Below, one piece after another: positions 30,159 to 39,712 of a stretch of DNA of 64,000 nt (the first letter of the stretch is position 1; every line of letters begins with the position of its first letter). Below the pieces are notes generated by a model. That model was not told where the DNA came from. It was given only the letters and a program-made list of their open reading frames with translations, and searched no databases. A program made the translations under genes and the position numbers. The stretch covers positions 1 through 64,000 of the forward strand of contig JAGOBK010000009.1 of assembly GCA_017983465.1 (NCBI GenBank), in the 5' to 3' direction. The stretch is from Crocinitomicaceae bacterium. GTDB lineage: Bacteria; Bacteroidota; Bacteroidia; Flavobacteriales_D; Crocinitomicaceae.

Positions 30159-30710
30159 TTATTCAGACAATTCTACTGTGGAATAGTTCACAAGGAATTC
30201 TTCCATGTAAGAACTCATGCGTTCATCGTCGCTATTTCGAGCGAACAATACCTGCTTACACTTAGGCAAGCTCTCCGCGAGACGTGCCACAAATCCTTTT
30301 TGTCCGGCACGCATTTGATCATCCATGCTTAATACAATAAATAATTTTAATTTTTTGATATTAAATCCGTTTTGAAAGTACATCTCACACACGCGACGTG
30401 TGGTTCCAACGATGATTTCTGTACCATCGAACAAATCGTTGCGTTGTTTTAATTTATTTCCTTTTTCCACGACTAAATCGACAGTCAGGTCCTTTGCTTT
30501 CGCTGCCTTTTGAAAGTATTCTTCAATATGACGTGCATCTTCATTGTTTGCACAAACGATAATGGCGCGCGGTGAACCTTCTTCCGGATGAGGAATAATG
30601 TCGTCAACGATGGGCCAAAGATAATCCAAGTATTGTGCTGGTTCGGCATGTGCCACAACCGCAGATCTAGATTTTAATTGTTTGATGACTTGGTCGATTA
30701 ACTCGCTCAT
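30159..30710 (-). CDS. Degenerate DEAD-box helicase-like N-lobe protein
   Basis: 183 residues. The layout follows RecA-like domain 1 of DEAD-box helicases: a strand RAIIVCANNEDARHIEEYF (motif Ia region), IIVGTTRRVCEMY at 99-111 (where TPGR is expected), FIVLSMDDQM at 124-133 (where the DEAD box is expected) and QVLFARNS at 153-160 (where SAT is expected). There is no Walker A lysine and no DEAD sequence, and domain 2 is missing. It is therefore probably not an ATPase; an RNA-binding or regulatory role is inference. Overlaps the MazG-like gene by four bases. Confidence 0.6.
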   Translation of the reverse strand: MSELIDQVIKQLKSRSAVVAHAEPAQYLDYLWPIVDDIIPHPEEGSPRAIIVCANNEDARHIEEYFQKAAKAKDLTVDLVVEKGNKLKQRNDLFDGTEIIVGTTRRVCEMYFQNGFNIKKLKLFIVLSMDDQMRAGQKGFVARLAESLPKCKQVLFARNSDDERMSSYMEEFLVNYSTVELSE

Positions 30711-31036
30711 GGATTGATTTTTTTATTTGAAAGATGTCTGTCGGCATCTCGGATTGTTTTCTTTTTTAAATTTTCTTTGAGCGCCTGTTCCAAATCAATA
30801 TTTGTTTGGTTCGCAAGGCACATGACAACAAAAAGCACGTCGGCTAATTCATCGCCTAAGTCCTTGTTTTTGTCGCTTTCTTTTTCACTTTGTTCTCCGT
30901 AGCGTCTTGCCATAATTCTAGCAACTTCTCCTACTTCCTCCATGAGAATCGCGGTGTTCGTCAATTCATCAAAATAACGGACGCCAACCGTTTTGATCCA
31001 TTCATCGATGGTTTTTTGTGCTTCTTGGATAGTCAT
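30707..31036 (-). CDS. MazG-like nucleotide pyrophosphohydrolase
   Basis: 109 residues, single MazG domain. The metal-binding acidic motifs are present as MEEVGEVARIMAR (EExxE) and LGDELADVLFVV (ExxD). Single-domain MazG enzymes hydrolyse (d)NTPs, often damaged or non-canonical ones, to monophosphates. First gene of a three-gene unit with the helicase-like and unknown proteins. Confidence 0.88.
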   Translation of the reverse strand: MTIQEAQKTIDEWIKTVGVRYFDELTNTAILMEEVGEVARIMARRYGEQSEKESDKNKDLGDELADVLFVVMCLANQTNIDLEQALKENLKKKTIRDADRHLSNKKINP

Positions 31037-31130
31037 AATCGGGAATAAAATTAGTCAAAAGGAATCGAACACGAATATTCCCTTTATTTTCCGTTTCTTT
31101 TTTCCAACTTTGTAGCTCAAATTAAGTCAA

Positions 31131-32573
31131 ATGGAAAAGCTGCAAAATTTCATCAATGGGACCTATGTTCCACCGAAAAATGGACAATACATCGACAATT
31201 ATGAACCGGCAACGGGACAAGTTTACGCTTTAATTCCGGATTCGGATGAAGAAGATGTGTTGGATGCAGTGGCAGCCGCTGAAAAAGCATTTCCTATTTG
31301 GTCTAAAATGTCGATTGAAGAACGCAGTAAAATACTCGTTCGACTCTCTGAAGGCATTGAAAAAAACATGGATGAATTTGTTCAAGCGGAAAGTCGGGAC
31401 AATGGGAAACCTGTTTCGTTAGCCGCACATGTGGACATTCCTAGAGCGGTTTCGAATTTCCATTTCTTCGCTACAGCCATCACACATTTCGCTTCTGAAT
31501 CACACCTCATGGAGGGAGTTGGCATCAACTTCACGACGCGCAAACCAATAGGCATCGTTGGATGTATTTCGCCATGGAACTTACCATTGTATTTGTTTTC
31601 ATGGAAAATCGCTCCAGCTTTAGCAGCAGGAAACTGCGTCATTGCCAAACCATCAGAAATCACTCCGTACACAGCTTACTTATTGGGAAGAATTGCACAT
31701 GAAGCAGGAATGCCAGCAGGTGTACTAAACATTCTACATGGAACCGGACCCAAGGTTGGTGATGCGATTGTGAAACATCCTAAAATCAAAGCGATTTCAT
31801 TTACAGGTGGAACAAAAACGGGGGAGTACATTGCTCGTACCGCAGGACCGATGTTCAAGAAATTGTCCTTGGAGTTAGGTGGAAAAAATCCAAACATCAT
31901 TTTTGCAGATTGTGATTTCGATGACATGTTAAGCACAACCATTCGTTCTTCTTTTGCCAATCAAGGTCAAATTTGTTTGTGCGGATCACGCATTTTTGTT
32001 GAACGTCCGATTTATGAGAAATTCAAAGAAGCATTTGTAGCCAAAGTTTCGAAATCAAAAGTTTCATTCCCGAGTGATCCGGAAGCGAAATTAGGGGCGG
32101 TTGTTTCTGAATCCCACATGGAAAAAGTCCTATCCTATATCGAATTAGCGAAGCAAGAAGGAGGAACCGTACTAACTGGCGGAAAACGCGTTCATCTAGC
32201 GGCGCCTTATGATCAAGGATATTACATCGAACCGACCATCATCGAGGGACTTTCTTACGATTGCCGTACGAACCAAGAAGAAATTTTCGGACCAGTGGTT
32301 ACGATTACACCCTTTGATACAGAAGAAGAAGCGTTGATGATGGCTAATTCAACGGAATATGGATTAGCAGGTACCATTTGGACCTCCAATTTGAACCGTG
32401 CTCACCGTGTGGCGGATGAACTTCAATCCGGAATCGTTTGGGTAAATGCATGGCTCGTTCGCGATTTAAGAACACCATTCGGAGGGGTAAAAGCTTCGGG
32501 TGTAGGACGCGAAGGTGGATGGGAAGCACTGCGTTTCTTTACAGAAGCAAAAAATATTTTCATTAAGTATTGA
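31131..32573 (+). CDS. Aldehyde dehydrogenase family protein
   Basis: 480 residues, full-length NAD(P)-dependent aldehyde dehydrogenase. SPWNLPLYLFSWKIAPALAAGN precedes the cofactor site, LELGGKNPNI carries the catalytic glutamate and NQGQICLCGSR the nucleophilic cysteine. It resembles 2-hydroxymuconic semialdehyde dehydrogenases, but substrate cannot be fixed by eye. Upstream a CAACTTTG box (one base off consensus) lies 18 bases before the ATG. Stop overlaps the GH16 ATG by one base. Confidence 0.92.
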   Translation: MEKLQNFINGTYVPPKNGQYIDNYEPATGQVYALIPDSDEEDVLDAVAAAEKAFPIWSKMSIEERSKILVRLSEGIEKNMDEFVQAESRDNGKPVSLAAHVDIPRAVSNFHFFATAITHFASESHLMEGVGINFTTRKPIGIVGCISPWNLPLYLFSWKIAPALAAGNCVIAKPSEITPYTAYLLGRIAHEAGMPAGVLNILHGTGPKVGDAIVKHPKIKAISFTGGTKTGEYIARTAGPMFKKLSLELGGKNPNIIFADCDFDDMLSTTIRSSFANQGQICLCGSRIFVERPIYEKFKEAFVAKVSKSKVSFPSDPEAKLGAVVSESHMEKVLSYIELAKQEGGTVLTGGKRVHLAAPYDQGYYIEPTIIEGLSYDCRTNQEEIFGPVVTITPFDTEEEALMMANSTEYGLAGTIWTSNLNRAHRVADELQSGIVWVNAWLVRDLRTPFGGVKASGVGREGGWEALRFFTEAKNIFIKY

Positions 32574-33826
32574 TGAGAAAATTGCTCATTCTTTTTTTGT
32601 TCGCTGGGCAATTAAACGCTCAGTTAGAGCCCCGCATGTTTCAACTCAAGACGGATGAAATTGTGACTTGGAATTATCATTTTGGTGATGATTTTGAAGG
32701 TGGACAAGTAGATGAATCGAAATGGCATAAACGCTACCCTTGGGGTGGACTATTAGCAGATCAGAAACAATACGCTTCACCAGAAATGCTGAGTCAGCAA
32801 GAAGGTGTTTTACATCTGAAAGTCAATGCTAACAATGGATTTTATCCGGTAGAAGATTGGATGATCAACCACGAAGAAGCGAAAAAGTATGGATTGGAAA
32901 TCCAAGGTAATTCCGTGAAATTGGATTACATCACTTCCTGTATTTGGAGTAAACAGTCGTTTCGCTATGGCTATTTTGAAATTCGTGCAAAAGCACCATC
33001 TAGACAAGGACTTTGGCCCGCATTTTGGCTTTATGGTCAAAATTCCAAAGACGAAATAGACTTCATGGAAATGAAAGGGGAGCGTCCCAAAGAAGTACAC
33101 ATCGATGTGCATTGTCCGGATTCCTGTGAAAAGGTCTTCACAAAACCCTTCGGAATCCCAAAAAATTGGGGAGGATGGATAAAAATGAATCAACAACTGA
33201 CGGATGAATTCGTGACGTATTCAGGTGTTTGGCTTCCAAATTCCTTAACCTATTATGTCAATGGCATCCCAGTTTCACATTATACGGGTGATTTCGATAC
33301 GCCGATGAATGTCATTGCGAATATGGCTGTGGCTCGCGACGGATTTGCGTTCAATCCTGGTCCAAATGCAGAAACGAAATTCCCAGCTGATTACCAGGTC
33401 GATTACATTCGTGTTTGGAAATTAACTTCTGATAATGAATATAAAGCAAGTAAATTCCTGGGTGCCAAGAAAACTGCCCCGTTAAAATATGCCGGGAATT
33501 TATGGAATGAAGATGAAACTACTTCAGCACTCCAAATCAAGAAAAAAGTGCGCTATGTTTTTAATAAAAAACACGCTGAAAAAGAACTAGGGTTTCTTTC
33601 TTTGGTGCCAATTCAACCCACCAAAGATCAAGCGGGTACGTATCAATTGTTGTACAATGGTGTGAATCCAGCGGATGTGAAAATAACGGTTCAAGATGCA
33701 AACCGAAACTTTTTCTCCCCAACACCCTTGAATGGTGGATTCATTATAAATTTTCCTAAAAAAGGGGATTATCAAATGGTCATTGAATCAGGAAAAAATA
33801 AAACCATTTTTAATTTTACAATTTAA
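32573..33826 (+). CDS. Exported glycoside hydrolase family 16 protein
   Basis: 417 residues from the ATG at 32573 (a TTG one codon earlier is less likely). Signal peptide about 1-17 (MRKLLILFLFAGQLNAQ). The GH16 catalytic signature E-I-D-F-M-E is at 161-166, with GLWPAFWLYG just before it and VDYIRVWKL at the end of the domain, near residue 280. The remaining about 130 residues are an unrecognised beta-rich extension. GH16 enzymes cut beta-1,3/1,4-glucans such as laminarin, agar or carrageenan; the target is not determinable. Coupled to the aldehyde dehydrogenase by a TGATG overlap. Confidence 0.9.
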   Translation: MRKLLILFLFAGQLNAQLEPRMFQLKTDEIVTWNYHFGDDFEGGQVDESKWHKRYPWGGLLADQKQYASPEMLSQQEGVLHLKVNANNGFYPVEDWMINHEEAKKYGLEIQGNSVKLDYITSCIWSKQSFRYGYFEIRAKAPSRQGLWPAFWLYGQNSKDEIDFMEMKGERPKEVHIDVHCPDSCEKVFTKPFGIPKNWGGWIKMNQQLTDEFVTYSGVWLPNSLTYYVNGIPVSHYTGDFDTPMNVIANMAVARDGFAFNPGPNAETKFPADYQVDYIRVWKLTSDNEYKASKFLGAKKTAPLKYAGNLWNEDETTSALQIKKKVRYVFNKKHAEKELGFLSLVPIQPTKDQAGTYQLLYNGVNPADVKITVQDANRNFFSPTPLNGGFIINFPKKGDYQMVIESGKNKTIFNFTI

Positions 33827-34844
33827 TGCGCTCTAAAAATTCGCTGTGTTTGTTTTCCTTAATTGGAAATCGATAACCTCCCACGAGTTTTATGGTGTAA
33901 AAAGATTGACGGTAGATCAAATCATTGAAACGTATCGATTTATTATCAAAATCTGTCACGAGGAATAGAAAATGTTTGGGAGTTGTGTAGCCTCCCATAA
34001 TACGAATATCGTAACGAGGTGCGAGTCCTAAAAAGCCGCGAAAATCACCGTTTACTTGATAGTATTTCGCTTGAATGACCGGGCCGAATCCAGCCCAACC
34101 TGCGATTTGCCAATTCTTGAAACGATTCACGTAAGCGTAACCTGGAACAAAGCCAACGTCGAAAGCTGAAAAGGTACTACTCATTGTTTTGGAGTTTTGT
34201 TCGTCTTGTAAAATCGTAGGAATAAGTCCACCATTTTTCGTGTCGACCCCAAAGAAGTTCATCGTTCCTTTCACGTACCAGGTATGCACTAGTTTTGTGT
34301 AATAGGAGCGTTTTCCAAGTAAAGCGCCCATTTTAAAATCTTTATGGTGGAAGTACCACGCATTCGCAGAAATATTTAAGGATTGGATTTTCGGTTGAAT
34401 GGAATTACGATGTACATCATCTAATGTACTATCCCATCGATTGGCGTCTTGAATGGAAAAACCATGAATGTACTTGAACTCAAAATCGTAATAGACTTTT
34501 TTGAAGCTGAAGTCCATTCCCAAGTTATATTGTTTTGTCGTCCCATAATTGCTTGCATCTCGAATGTTTCCAATGTTTGGAATGCTAAAGCGAACCACGA
34601 ACCATTTGTAATTGAATCCCAAACGCAAGAAGGGCGCTAGGTTATTTTTAAACGTGATTTTATCGATTTCGCTTGTCAAAGGATAATGTAATGTAAACGG
34701 AGCCGAAGTGTATCCCGTTTCGGCAGAAATGATTTTCGCGTCGCTAAAATCCAAGATATTAGGATTCGTTTGCGCAGGCAAATTCAGTGTCCATAATAGA
34801 CAAAGGCTACTGATGAATATCCTCAAGATCCAATATAAACGCAT
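33816..34844 (-). CDS. DUF4421-like outer-membrane protein
   Basis: 342 residues from the ATG at 34844, chosen over 34856 because it begins a clean signal peptide (MRLYWILRIFISSLCLLWTLNLPAQ). The mature part is rich in alternating aromatic strands such as LRLGFNYKWFVVRFSI and YNLGMDFSFKKVYYDFEFKYIHG, which resembles the DUF4421 beta-barrel family of Bacteroidota. Its start lies inside the 3' end of the oligopeptidase gene (38-base overlap), so it depends on that gene's transcript. Confidence 0.65.
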   Translation of the reverse strand: MRLYWILRIFISSLCLLWTLNLPAQTNPNILDFSDAKIISAETGYTSAPFTLHYPLTSEIDKITFKNNLAPFLRLGFNYKWFVVRFSIPNIGNIRDASNYGTTKQYNLGMDFSFKKVYYDFEFKYIHGFSIQDANRWDSTLDDVHRNSIQPKIQSLNISANAWYFHHKDFKMGALLGKRSYYTKLVHTWYVKGTMNFFGVDTKNGGLIPTILQDEQNSKTMSSTFSAFDVGFVPGYAYVNRFKNWQIAGWAGFGPVIQAKYYQVNGDFRGFLGLAPRYDIRIMGGYTTPKHFLFLVTDFDNKSIRFNDLIYRQSFYTIKLVGGYRFPIKENKHSEFLERIKL

Positions 34845-36852
34845 ATACCTTTGCAATTTCTAATCGTTCGCTACTTCGTCCAGATCCTCCACCGTGACCT
34901 GCATCCATGTTACATTCAAAAACAAGTGGATTTTTATTCGTTCTCAAGGCACGTAATTTTGCCACGTATTTCATCGGTTCCCAATATTGCACTTGCGAGT
35001 CGTGGTATCCCGTCGTAATAAACATGGCGGGATAATGCATGGAACGCACGTTATCGTAAGGAGAATATTTCAACATATATTCGTAAAATTCTTCCTCTTG
35101 TGGATTTCCCCATTCTTCCCATTCTCCTGTTGTCAATGGAATGCTCACATCTAACATCGTGGTTACCACATCGACAAATGGAACTTGGGAAATAATGCCT
35201 TTCCACAGATAAGGAGCCATGTTTGTGACAGCACCCATCAATAATCCACCGGCTGATCCACCTTGTGCATAAAACTTTGACGCATCGCCATAGCCTTTCA
35301 TGCTTAAGTATTCCGCCGCATTGATAAAGTCGGTAAACGTGTTTATTTTTTTGGTGAATTTTCCGTCTTCGTACCAGTGTTCTCCCATGTACTTGCTTCC
35401 GCGAATGTGCGCAACGGCATAGATGAATCCACGGTTGAGTAAACTGACGCGTGTCGCGCTGAATACATCTGGAAGCGTATAACCGTAGGAACCGTATCCA
35501 TAAAGTAGACAGGGCGCTTTCGCTAAATCAATTCCTTTTTTATACACGAGGGAAACTGGAATGCGCGTTCCGTCATTGGCCAAGGCCCAAATGCGTTCGG
35601 ATTGATAATCATTTGAATTGAAACCGGCATCGAGTAATTTTTTCTCGAACCAAATAGACTGTTCGCCTGTTTTCACTGAATAACGAAACACGCTAGACGG
35701 AGTGGTCATCGAATTATAGGTGTAGAAAATGTCCGATGTTTCATAGGAATCATTAACCCCTAATCCAAGAAAATAGCATTCTTCCTCGAAGGAAATATAG
35801 CGCTCTTCATTTTCGGTTTTGATTCTTAATTTGCGCAATCCATTTTGACGTTCTTCGATCAAAATGAAGTCCTTGAAAACAGAAATATCCTCTAAAAGGA
35901 TCTGAGGATTGTGCGCAACAATTTCTTGACATTCACTTAGTTCCTTTGGAATCGTTGCGGTAAAAAGTATTTTTTTATTTGGAGCTTGATCATTACTCAA
36001 AACGTAAAATCCAGTTTCGTGGTGACTCACTTCGTAGATGTGTCCGGCAATTCGCGGTAAAAACACTTGTGCTTTTCCCCTTGGATTATTCGCGTCCACC
36101 AATGAAATTTCAGAAGTTGTTGAACTGTGACAAGCAATCAGAACAAATGCATTGTCAATCGTTTTGCTAATGCTCACATAATAGCGTTCATCATCTTCCT
36201 GAAAAACAAGTACATCTTCCGATTCTTTGCTTCCGAGTTGATGTCTGAAAACTTGGTATTCACGCAATGTCTCTGGATCTTTTTTAATGTAAAAAATCGT
36301 TTGATGGTCGTTCGCCCAAACGATGCTGCCATCTGTATCGTGGATGAGGTCTTCGTAGAAAGTTCCATCCGCATTCTTGCGAAATCGAATTTCATATTTT
36401 CTGCGTCCCACAAAATCTTCGGAAATGGCCAAGGTCTGATCATCCAATGATGGACTCCATTCGGCTAATTCATAAAACGAATGTCCCTCAGCACGTTCGT
36501 TTTCATCCAAAAAAACTTTTTCTTCATCTTCCTCCCAGCGGACAAGAATCGCATAGTCTTTCCCTTCTTGCTGTCTGATTTGATACGTATGCTCTTGTAA
36601 AATAAAGGGAGAACTAACATCGTTTGGATCAATGCGCGCATCAAATTCATCCACAAGTCCTTGCACAAGTCCATTGATGGGTTCAAAATATTCCTCGCAA
36701 TAGGAATTTTCTTCTTGCAAGTTGTCCAATACTTCTTTGGAATCGCGTTGATTCATCCAAAAATAAGGATCGTTTCGTTGGTGTCCGTGTTCCATTAAAA
36801 CATGAGGAACTTGCGTTGCAATAGGTTCAGTAAGAGGAGTTCTTTTGGACAT
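34807..36852 (-). CDS. Oligopeptidase B / prolyl oligopeptidase family (S9A)
   Basis: 681 residues with an N-terminal beta-propeller and a C-terminal alpha/beta-hydrolase domain. The nucleophile lies in AQGGSAGGLLMG; acidic and histidine members are visible in YHDSQVQYWEP and NMDAGHGGGSGR. The Y-E-D and GEHWYEDGKFTKK blocks are typical of oligopeptidase B. No signal peptide, so probably cytoplasmic peptide turnover. Upstream on the same strand an exact TAAATTTG (36912-36905) could be its -7 element. Confidence 0.9.
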   Translation of the reverse strand: MSKRTPLTEPIATQVPHVLMEHGHQRNDPYFWMNQRDSKEVLDNLQEENSYCEEYFEPINGLVQGLVDEFDARIDPNDVSSPFILQEHTYQIRQQEGKDYAILVRWEEDEEKVFLDENERAEGHSFYELAEWSPSLDDQTLAISEDFVGRRKYEIRFRKNADGTFYEDLIHDTDGSIVWANDHQTIFYIKKDPETLREYQVFRHQLGSKESEDVLVFQEDDERYYVSISKTIDNAFVLIACHSSTTSEISLVDANNPRGKAQVFLPRIAGHIYEVSHHETGFYVLSNDQAPNKKILFTATIPKELSECQEIVAHNPQILLEDISVFKDFILIEERQNGLRKLRIKTENEERYISFEEECYFLGLGVNDSYETSDIFYTYNSMTTPSSVFRYSVKTGEQSIWFEKKLLDAGFNSNDYQSERIWALANDGTRIPVSLVYKKGIDLAKAPCLLYGYGSYGYTLPDVFSATRVSLLNRGFIYAVAHIRGSKYMGEHWYEDGKFTKKINTFTDFINAAEYLSMKGYGDASKFYAQGGSAGGLLMGAVTNMAPYLWKGIISQVPFVDVVTTMLDVSIPLTTGEWEEWGNPQEEEFYEYMLKYSPYDNVRSMHYPAMFITTGYHDSQVQYWEPMKYVAKLRALRTNKNPLVFECNMDAGHGGGSGRSSERLEIAKVYAFILDLEDIHQ

Positions 36853-36935
36853 AAAAAGTACATTCGAACGATAAAAATTTGGTCGTTCTGTGGATGAGAT
36901 TGCACAAATTTAGTCAATATCTGCCTTTTATATTT

Positions 36936-36943
36936 TACCTTTG
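36936..36943 (+). promoter_or_regulatory. TAnnTTTG box four bases before a GTG start
   Basis: TACCTTTG, then AATA, then the GTG at 36948. Implies a leaderless transcript. No convincing -33 TTG upstream. Confidence 0.5.
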
Positions 36944-36947
36944 AATA

Positions 36948-37721
36948 GTGAAGAAGTTGTACAAGTTATTATTGAATCGTTTACCGCGTCCATTACTCAT
37001 CCGATTGAGTTATGTTTTCCGTCTTTTTGCTCCTACCTTGTACCGAGGAAACAAAGTGGAATGTCCCGTATGTGAACGATCCTTTTCGAAGTTTTTATCC
37101 TACGGTTCCGACGTGGCACACAGAGAAAATGTGCTTTGTCCGTATGACCTAACCTTGGAGCGTCACCGTTTGATGTGGCTATATCTACAACAAGAAAGTA
37201 ATTTCTTTACAGCAGAAAATTTATCCGTTCTTCACGTTGCTCCAGAGCAATGTTTTATTGATCGTTTTCGTGCGCAAAAGAACCTAAATTATTTAACAGG
37301 TGATTTGGTTTCTCCATTGGCGGATATCCATTTCGACCTGCATCACATTCCATTAGAGGATAATCGTTTTGATGTGGTTTTTTGCAATCACGTGATGGAG
37401 CATGTTGATGATCCTTTGCAATGCATGCGTGAACTTTTCCGTGTCATGAAATCCGGTGGATGGGCGATCATGCAAGTTCCACAAGATTTTACTCGCGAAA
37501 CGACCTACGAAGACCCGAGTATTACGAGTCCAGCAGAGCGCGAAAAACATTTTTGGCAAAAGGATCACGTCCGTTTATTCGGTAAAGATTACCCACAATG
37601 GTTGGAAAAAGCAGGATTCACCGTGACAGAATTCGATTTGAACAAGCATTTTACAACCGAACAAATCGAGCGATTCCGTTTGATGAAAAATGAGGTATTG
37701 TACATCTTCCATAAATCATAA
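36948..37721 (+). CDS. SAM-dependent methyltransferase with N-terminal zinc-ribbon-like segment
   Basis: 257 residues from a GTG. The N-terminus has a basic, amphipathic stretch and then CPVCERSF with a later CPYD, a possible zinc-binding pair. The methyltransferase core is class I: VLHVAPEQCFIDRF in place of the glycine-rich loop, DLHHIPLEDNRFDVVFCNHVMEHVDDP for motif II/III, and GGWAIMQVPQ. Substrate unknown. Three bases upstream of the MbnP-like gene, so likely co-transcribed. Confidence 0.82.
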   Translation: MKKLYKLLLNRLPRPLLIRLSYVFRLFAPTLYRGNKVECPVCERSFSKFLSYGSDVAHRENVLCPYDLTLERHRLMWLYLQQESNFFTAENLSVLHVAPEQCFIDRFRAQKNLNYLTGDLVSPLADIHFDLHHIPLEDNRFDVVFCNHVMEHVDDPLQCMRELFRVMKSGGWAIMQVPQDFTRETTYEDPSITSPAEREKHFWQKDHVRLFGKDYPQWLEKAGFTVTEFDLNKHFTTEQIERFRLMKNEVLYIFHKS

Positions 37722-37724
37722 GCC

Positions 37725-38699
37725 ATGAAAAAGCTGATTTTTCTGTTGTTTTTGCCCTTTTTGGGACTTTCACAAAAAAACATTTTTCTGAGATTGAAGC
37801 CGGTGTTTGATACACAGTCCTTTCAAAATCAAACGGTTTATACAGGCAACAATGGACAAGAAATTACGCTGGATTATTTCAAGTATTACTTAGCTGACAT
37901 CACGATTATTCACGATGGAGGACAAGTATTAACCTTGGGAGAAACCGTTTATTTGATTGACGACGCGAATTATACGGTCTATTTAGGCGCACATCCGGTG
38001 ACAACTGTTGAACAGGTAAATTTCTTAATTGGTGTACCGAAACGTTTCAATACACAGGCAGGGGCATTGGCACAAGACATTTCTAGTTACAACGCTTCGA
38101 ATGCACTGAGTTTTCAATCTCCTTCCATGTATTGGGGATGGTCTTCGGGCTACATGCACATGATAACAGGTGGTAAAGCCGACGGAAACAATGACAACGT
38201 TCCAGAATCCTATTTTGAATTACATAGTCTTGGAAACAATAACCAGCAAATGGTGACGAATAACAATGTGATTCAAGCCAATACCAGTGCGAATCAAGTA
38301 GAATTAAATTTTGACTGTCACATCGATCGTTGGTTGAATGAAATTAACCTCGCTACGCTTGGTATTTTGCATGACGAAACAGGATTGAATATTACAGCGA
38401 TGCAAAACGTGAATACGCAAGTTGTTTTTGATCAACCTGCCAATGCTGATATTTCAATTGTTAGTGAATCTGCTATTCAGTTTTCTTCACAGCAAGGAGC
38501 GATACAATGCACGTGGACAGGTAAACTTTCTGAAACGGAAATCGTGCTTTTTGATTCCTTTGGACGTGAAATGCGCAAGCAAAGTTTGGGAAATACTGCA
38601 GGACAATTTACATGGATTGGTCTAACACCAGGGATGTACTTTGTTCAATACGCTGATGAAAAAGGCCAAGCGCAAAGTCGACAAGTACTGGTATTCTAA
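37725..38699 (+). CDS. MbnP-family protein, exported, with T9SS-like tail
   Basis: 324 residues with a signal peptide (MKKLIFLLFLPFLGLSQ). The core resembles the MbnP family of copper-binding periplasmic proteins, with the typical SPSMYWGWSSGYMHMITGG block at about 140-160, which contains two tryptophans, and an earlier FKYYLADITI strand. The last about 70 residues (LFDSFGREMRKQS, LTPGMYFVQY) look like a sorting domain. Its stop shares a base with the ATG of a MauG-type di-haem protein, the partner known to modify MbnP in methanotrophs. Copper or another metal ligand is inference. Confidence 0.75.
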   Translation: MKKLIFLLFLPFLGLSQKNIFLRLKPVFDTQSFQNQTVYTGNNGQEITLDYFKYYLADITIIHDGGQVLTLGETVYLIDDANYTVYLGAHPVTTVEQVNFLIGVPKRFNTQAGALAQDISSYNASNALSFQSPSMYWGWSSGYMHMITGGKADGNNDNVPESYFELHSLGNNNQQMVTNNNVIQANTSANQVELNFDCHIDRWLNEINLATLGILHDETGLNITAMQNVNTQVVFDQPANADISIVSESAIQFSSQQGAIQCTWTGKLSETEIVLFDSFGREMRKQSLGNTAGQFTWIGLTPGMYFVQYADEKGQAQSRQVLVF

Positions 38700-39685
38700 T
38701 GAAAATCATCCGTTTTTCCGGTCCATTTTTACTGTTGCTCCTATTGGGACTTTCCCTCACGAAGTGTAAGAGTCCATTAGATTTAAATGCTGGAATTGTT
38801 GTTCCAACACCCATTGATAATCCACAATCGGATGCGAAGATCGAACTCGGAAGAAAATTGTTTTTTGACACGCGTCTTTCCGTCGATGGAACCGTTTCCT
38901 GTGCCACATGTCACAAACCAGGTAGAGCATTTACAGACAACTTAACAGTCAGTGAAGGAATTAAAGGACAACATACCGAACGTAATTCACCGAGTATACT
39001 GAATGCAGCATTTCTGAAAACAGCGATGTTTGATGCGCACTTGGAAACATTGGAATTGCAAGTCATCGTTCCCATTCAAGAGAAAACGGAAATGGGTCAC
39101 AACATGAAGGACTTGATGAAAGTATTGAGAGCCGATCCGGAATACCAAAAAGCCGCACAGGAGATTTACCACAGAGACTTTGATGCATGGGTATTGACTC
39201 GTAGTATTTCAGCTTACGAACGTAGCTTGATTTCCATGAATTCACGTTTCGACCAATACCAAAAAGGAAACCAACATGCCATCAATGCAACGGAAAAAGC
39301 TGGATGGAAACTGTTTTCTGAAACCTTGTATTGCACGAAATGTCATCCCGCTCCGAATTTCACGACCTATGTTGCAGAGAACAACGGACTCTATTCAAGC
39401 TACGAAGGAAAAAGCGACCAAGGACGATTCCGCATTCACCATGATTCTTTAGATATCGGAAAATTCAAAGTTCCTTCCTTGCGAAATTTACCCTTGACTT
39501 TCCCCTACATGCACGATGGCAGTTTAGCTACGATGGATGAGGTACTCGATCATTACATGAAAGGCGGAAAAGGACATCCCTTACAAAACAAAGCGATTGT
39601 TCCGTTTACATTGAGTCCACAGGAAAGAAAGCAGTTGAAAGCCTTTTTCAATAGCTTGGTCGATGTGAGTTATTTAAACCGATAA
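38699..39685 (+). CDS. MauG/MbnH-type di-haem cytochrome c peroxidase family protein
   Basis: 328 residues. Two c-type haem sites are clear: C68-A-T-C71-H72 and C212-T-K-C215-H216, the arrangement of the bacterial CcpA/MauG family. The N-terminal hydrophobic segment followed by Cys23 suggests export, possibly as a lipoprotein, although Lys at -1 makes a poor lipobox. With an MbnP-like gene immediately upstream the MbnH-like role (tryptophan oxidation on the partner) is more likely than peroxide removal; this is inference from pairing. Confidence 0.88.
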   Translation: MKIIRFSGPFLLLLLLGLSLTKCKSPLDLNAGIVVPTPIDNPQSDAKIELGRKLFFDTRLSVDGTVSCATCHKPGRAFTDNLTVSEGIKGQHTERNSPSILNAAFLKTAMFDAHLETLELQVIVPIQEKTEMGHNMKDLMKVLRADPEYQKAAQEIYHRDFDAWVLTRSISAYERSLISMNSRFDQYQKGNQHAINATEKAGWKLFSETLYCTKCHPAPNFTTYVAENNGLYSSYEGKSDQGRFRIHHDSLDIGKFKVPSLRNLPLTFPYMHDGSLATMDEVLDHYMKGGKGHPLQNKAIVPFTLSPQERKQLKAFFNSLVDVSYLNR

Positions 39686-39700
39686 GTCGAGAATCCTCCG

Positions 39701-39708
39701 TATTTTTG
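39701..39708 (+). promoter_or_regulatory. TAnnTTTG box four bases before the mnmE start
   Basis: TATTTTTG, then TGCC, then the ATG at 39713. Lies in a 27-base gap, so mnmE can have its own transcript start at or beside the ATG. Confidence 0.5.
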
Positions 39709-39712
39709 TGCC

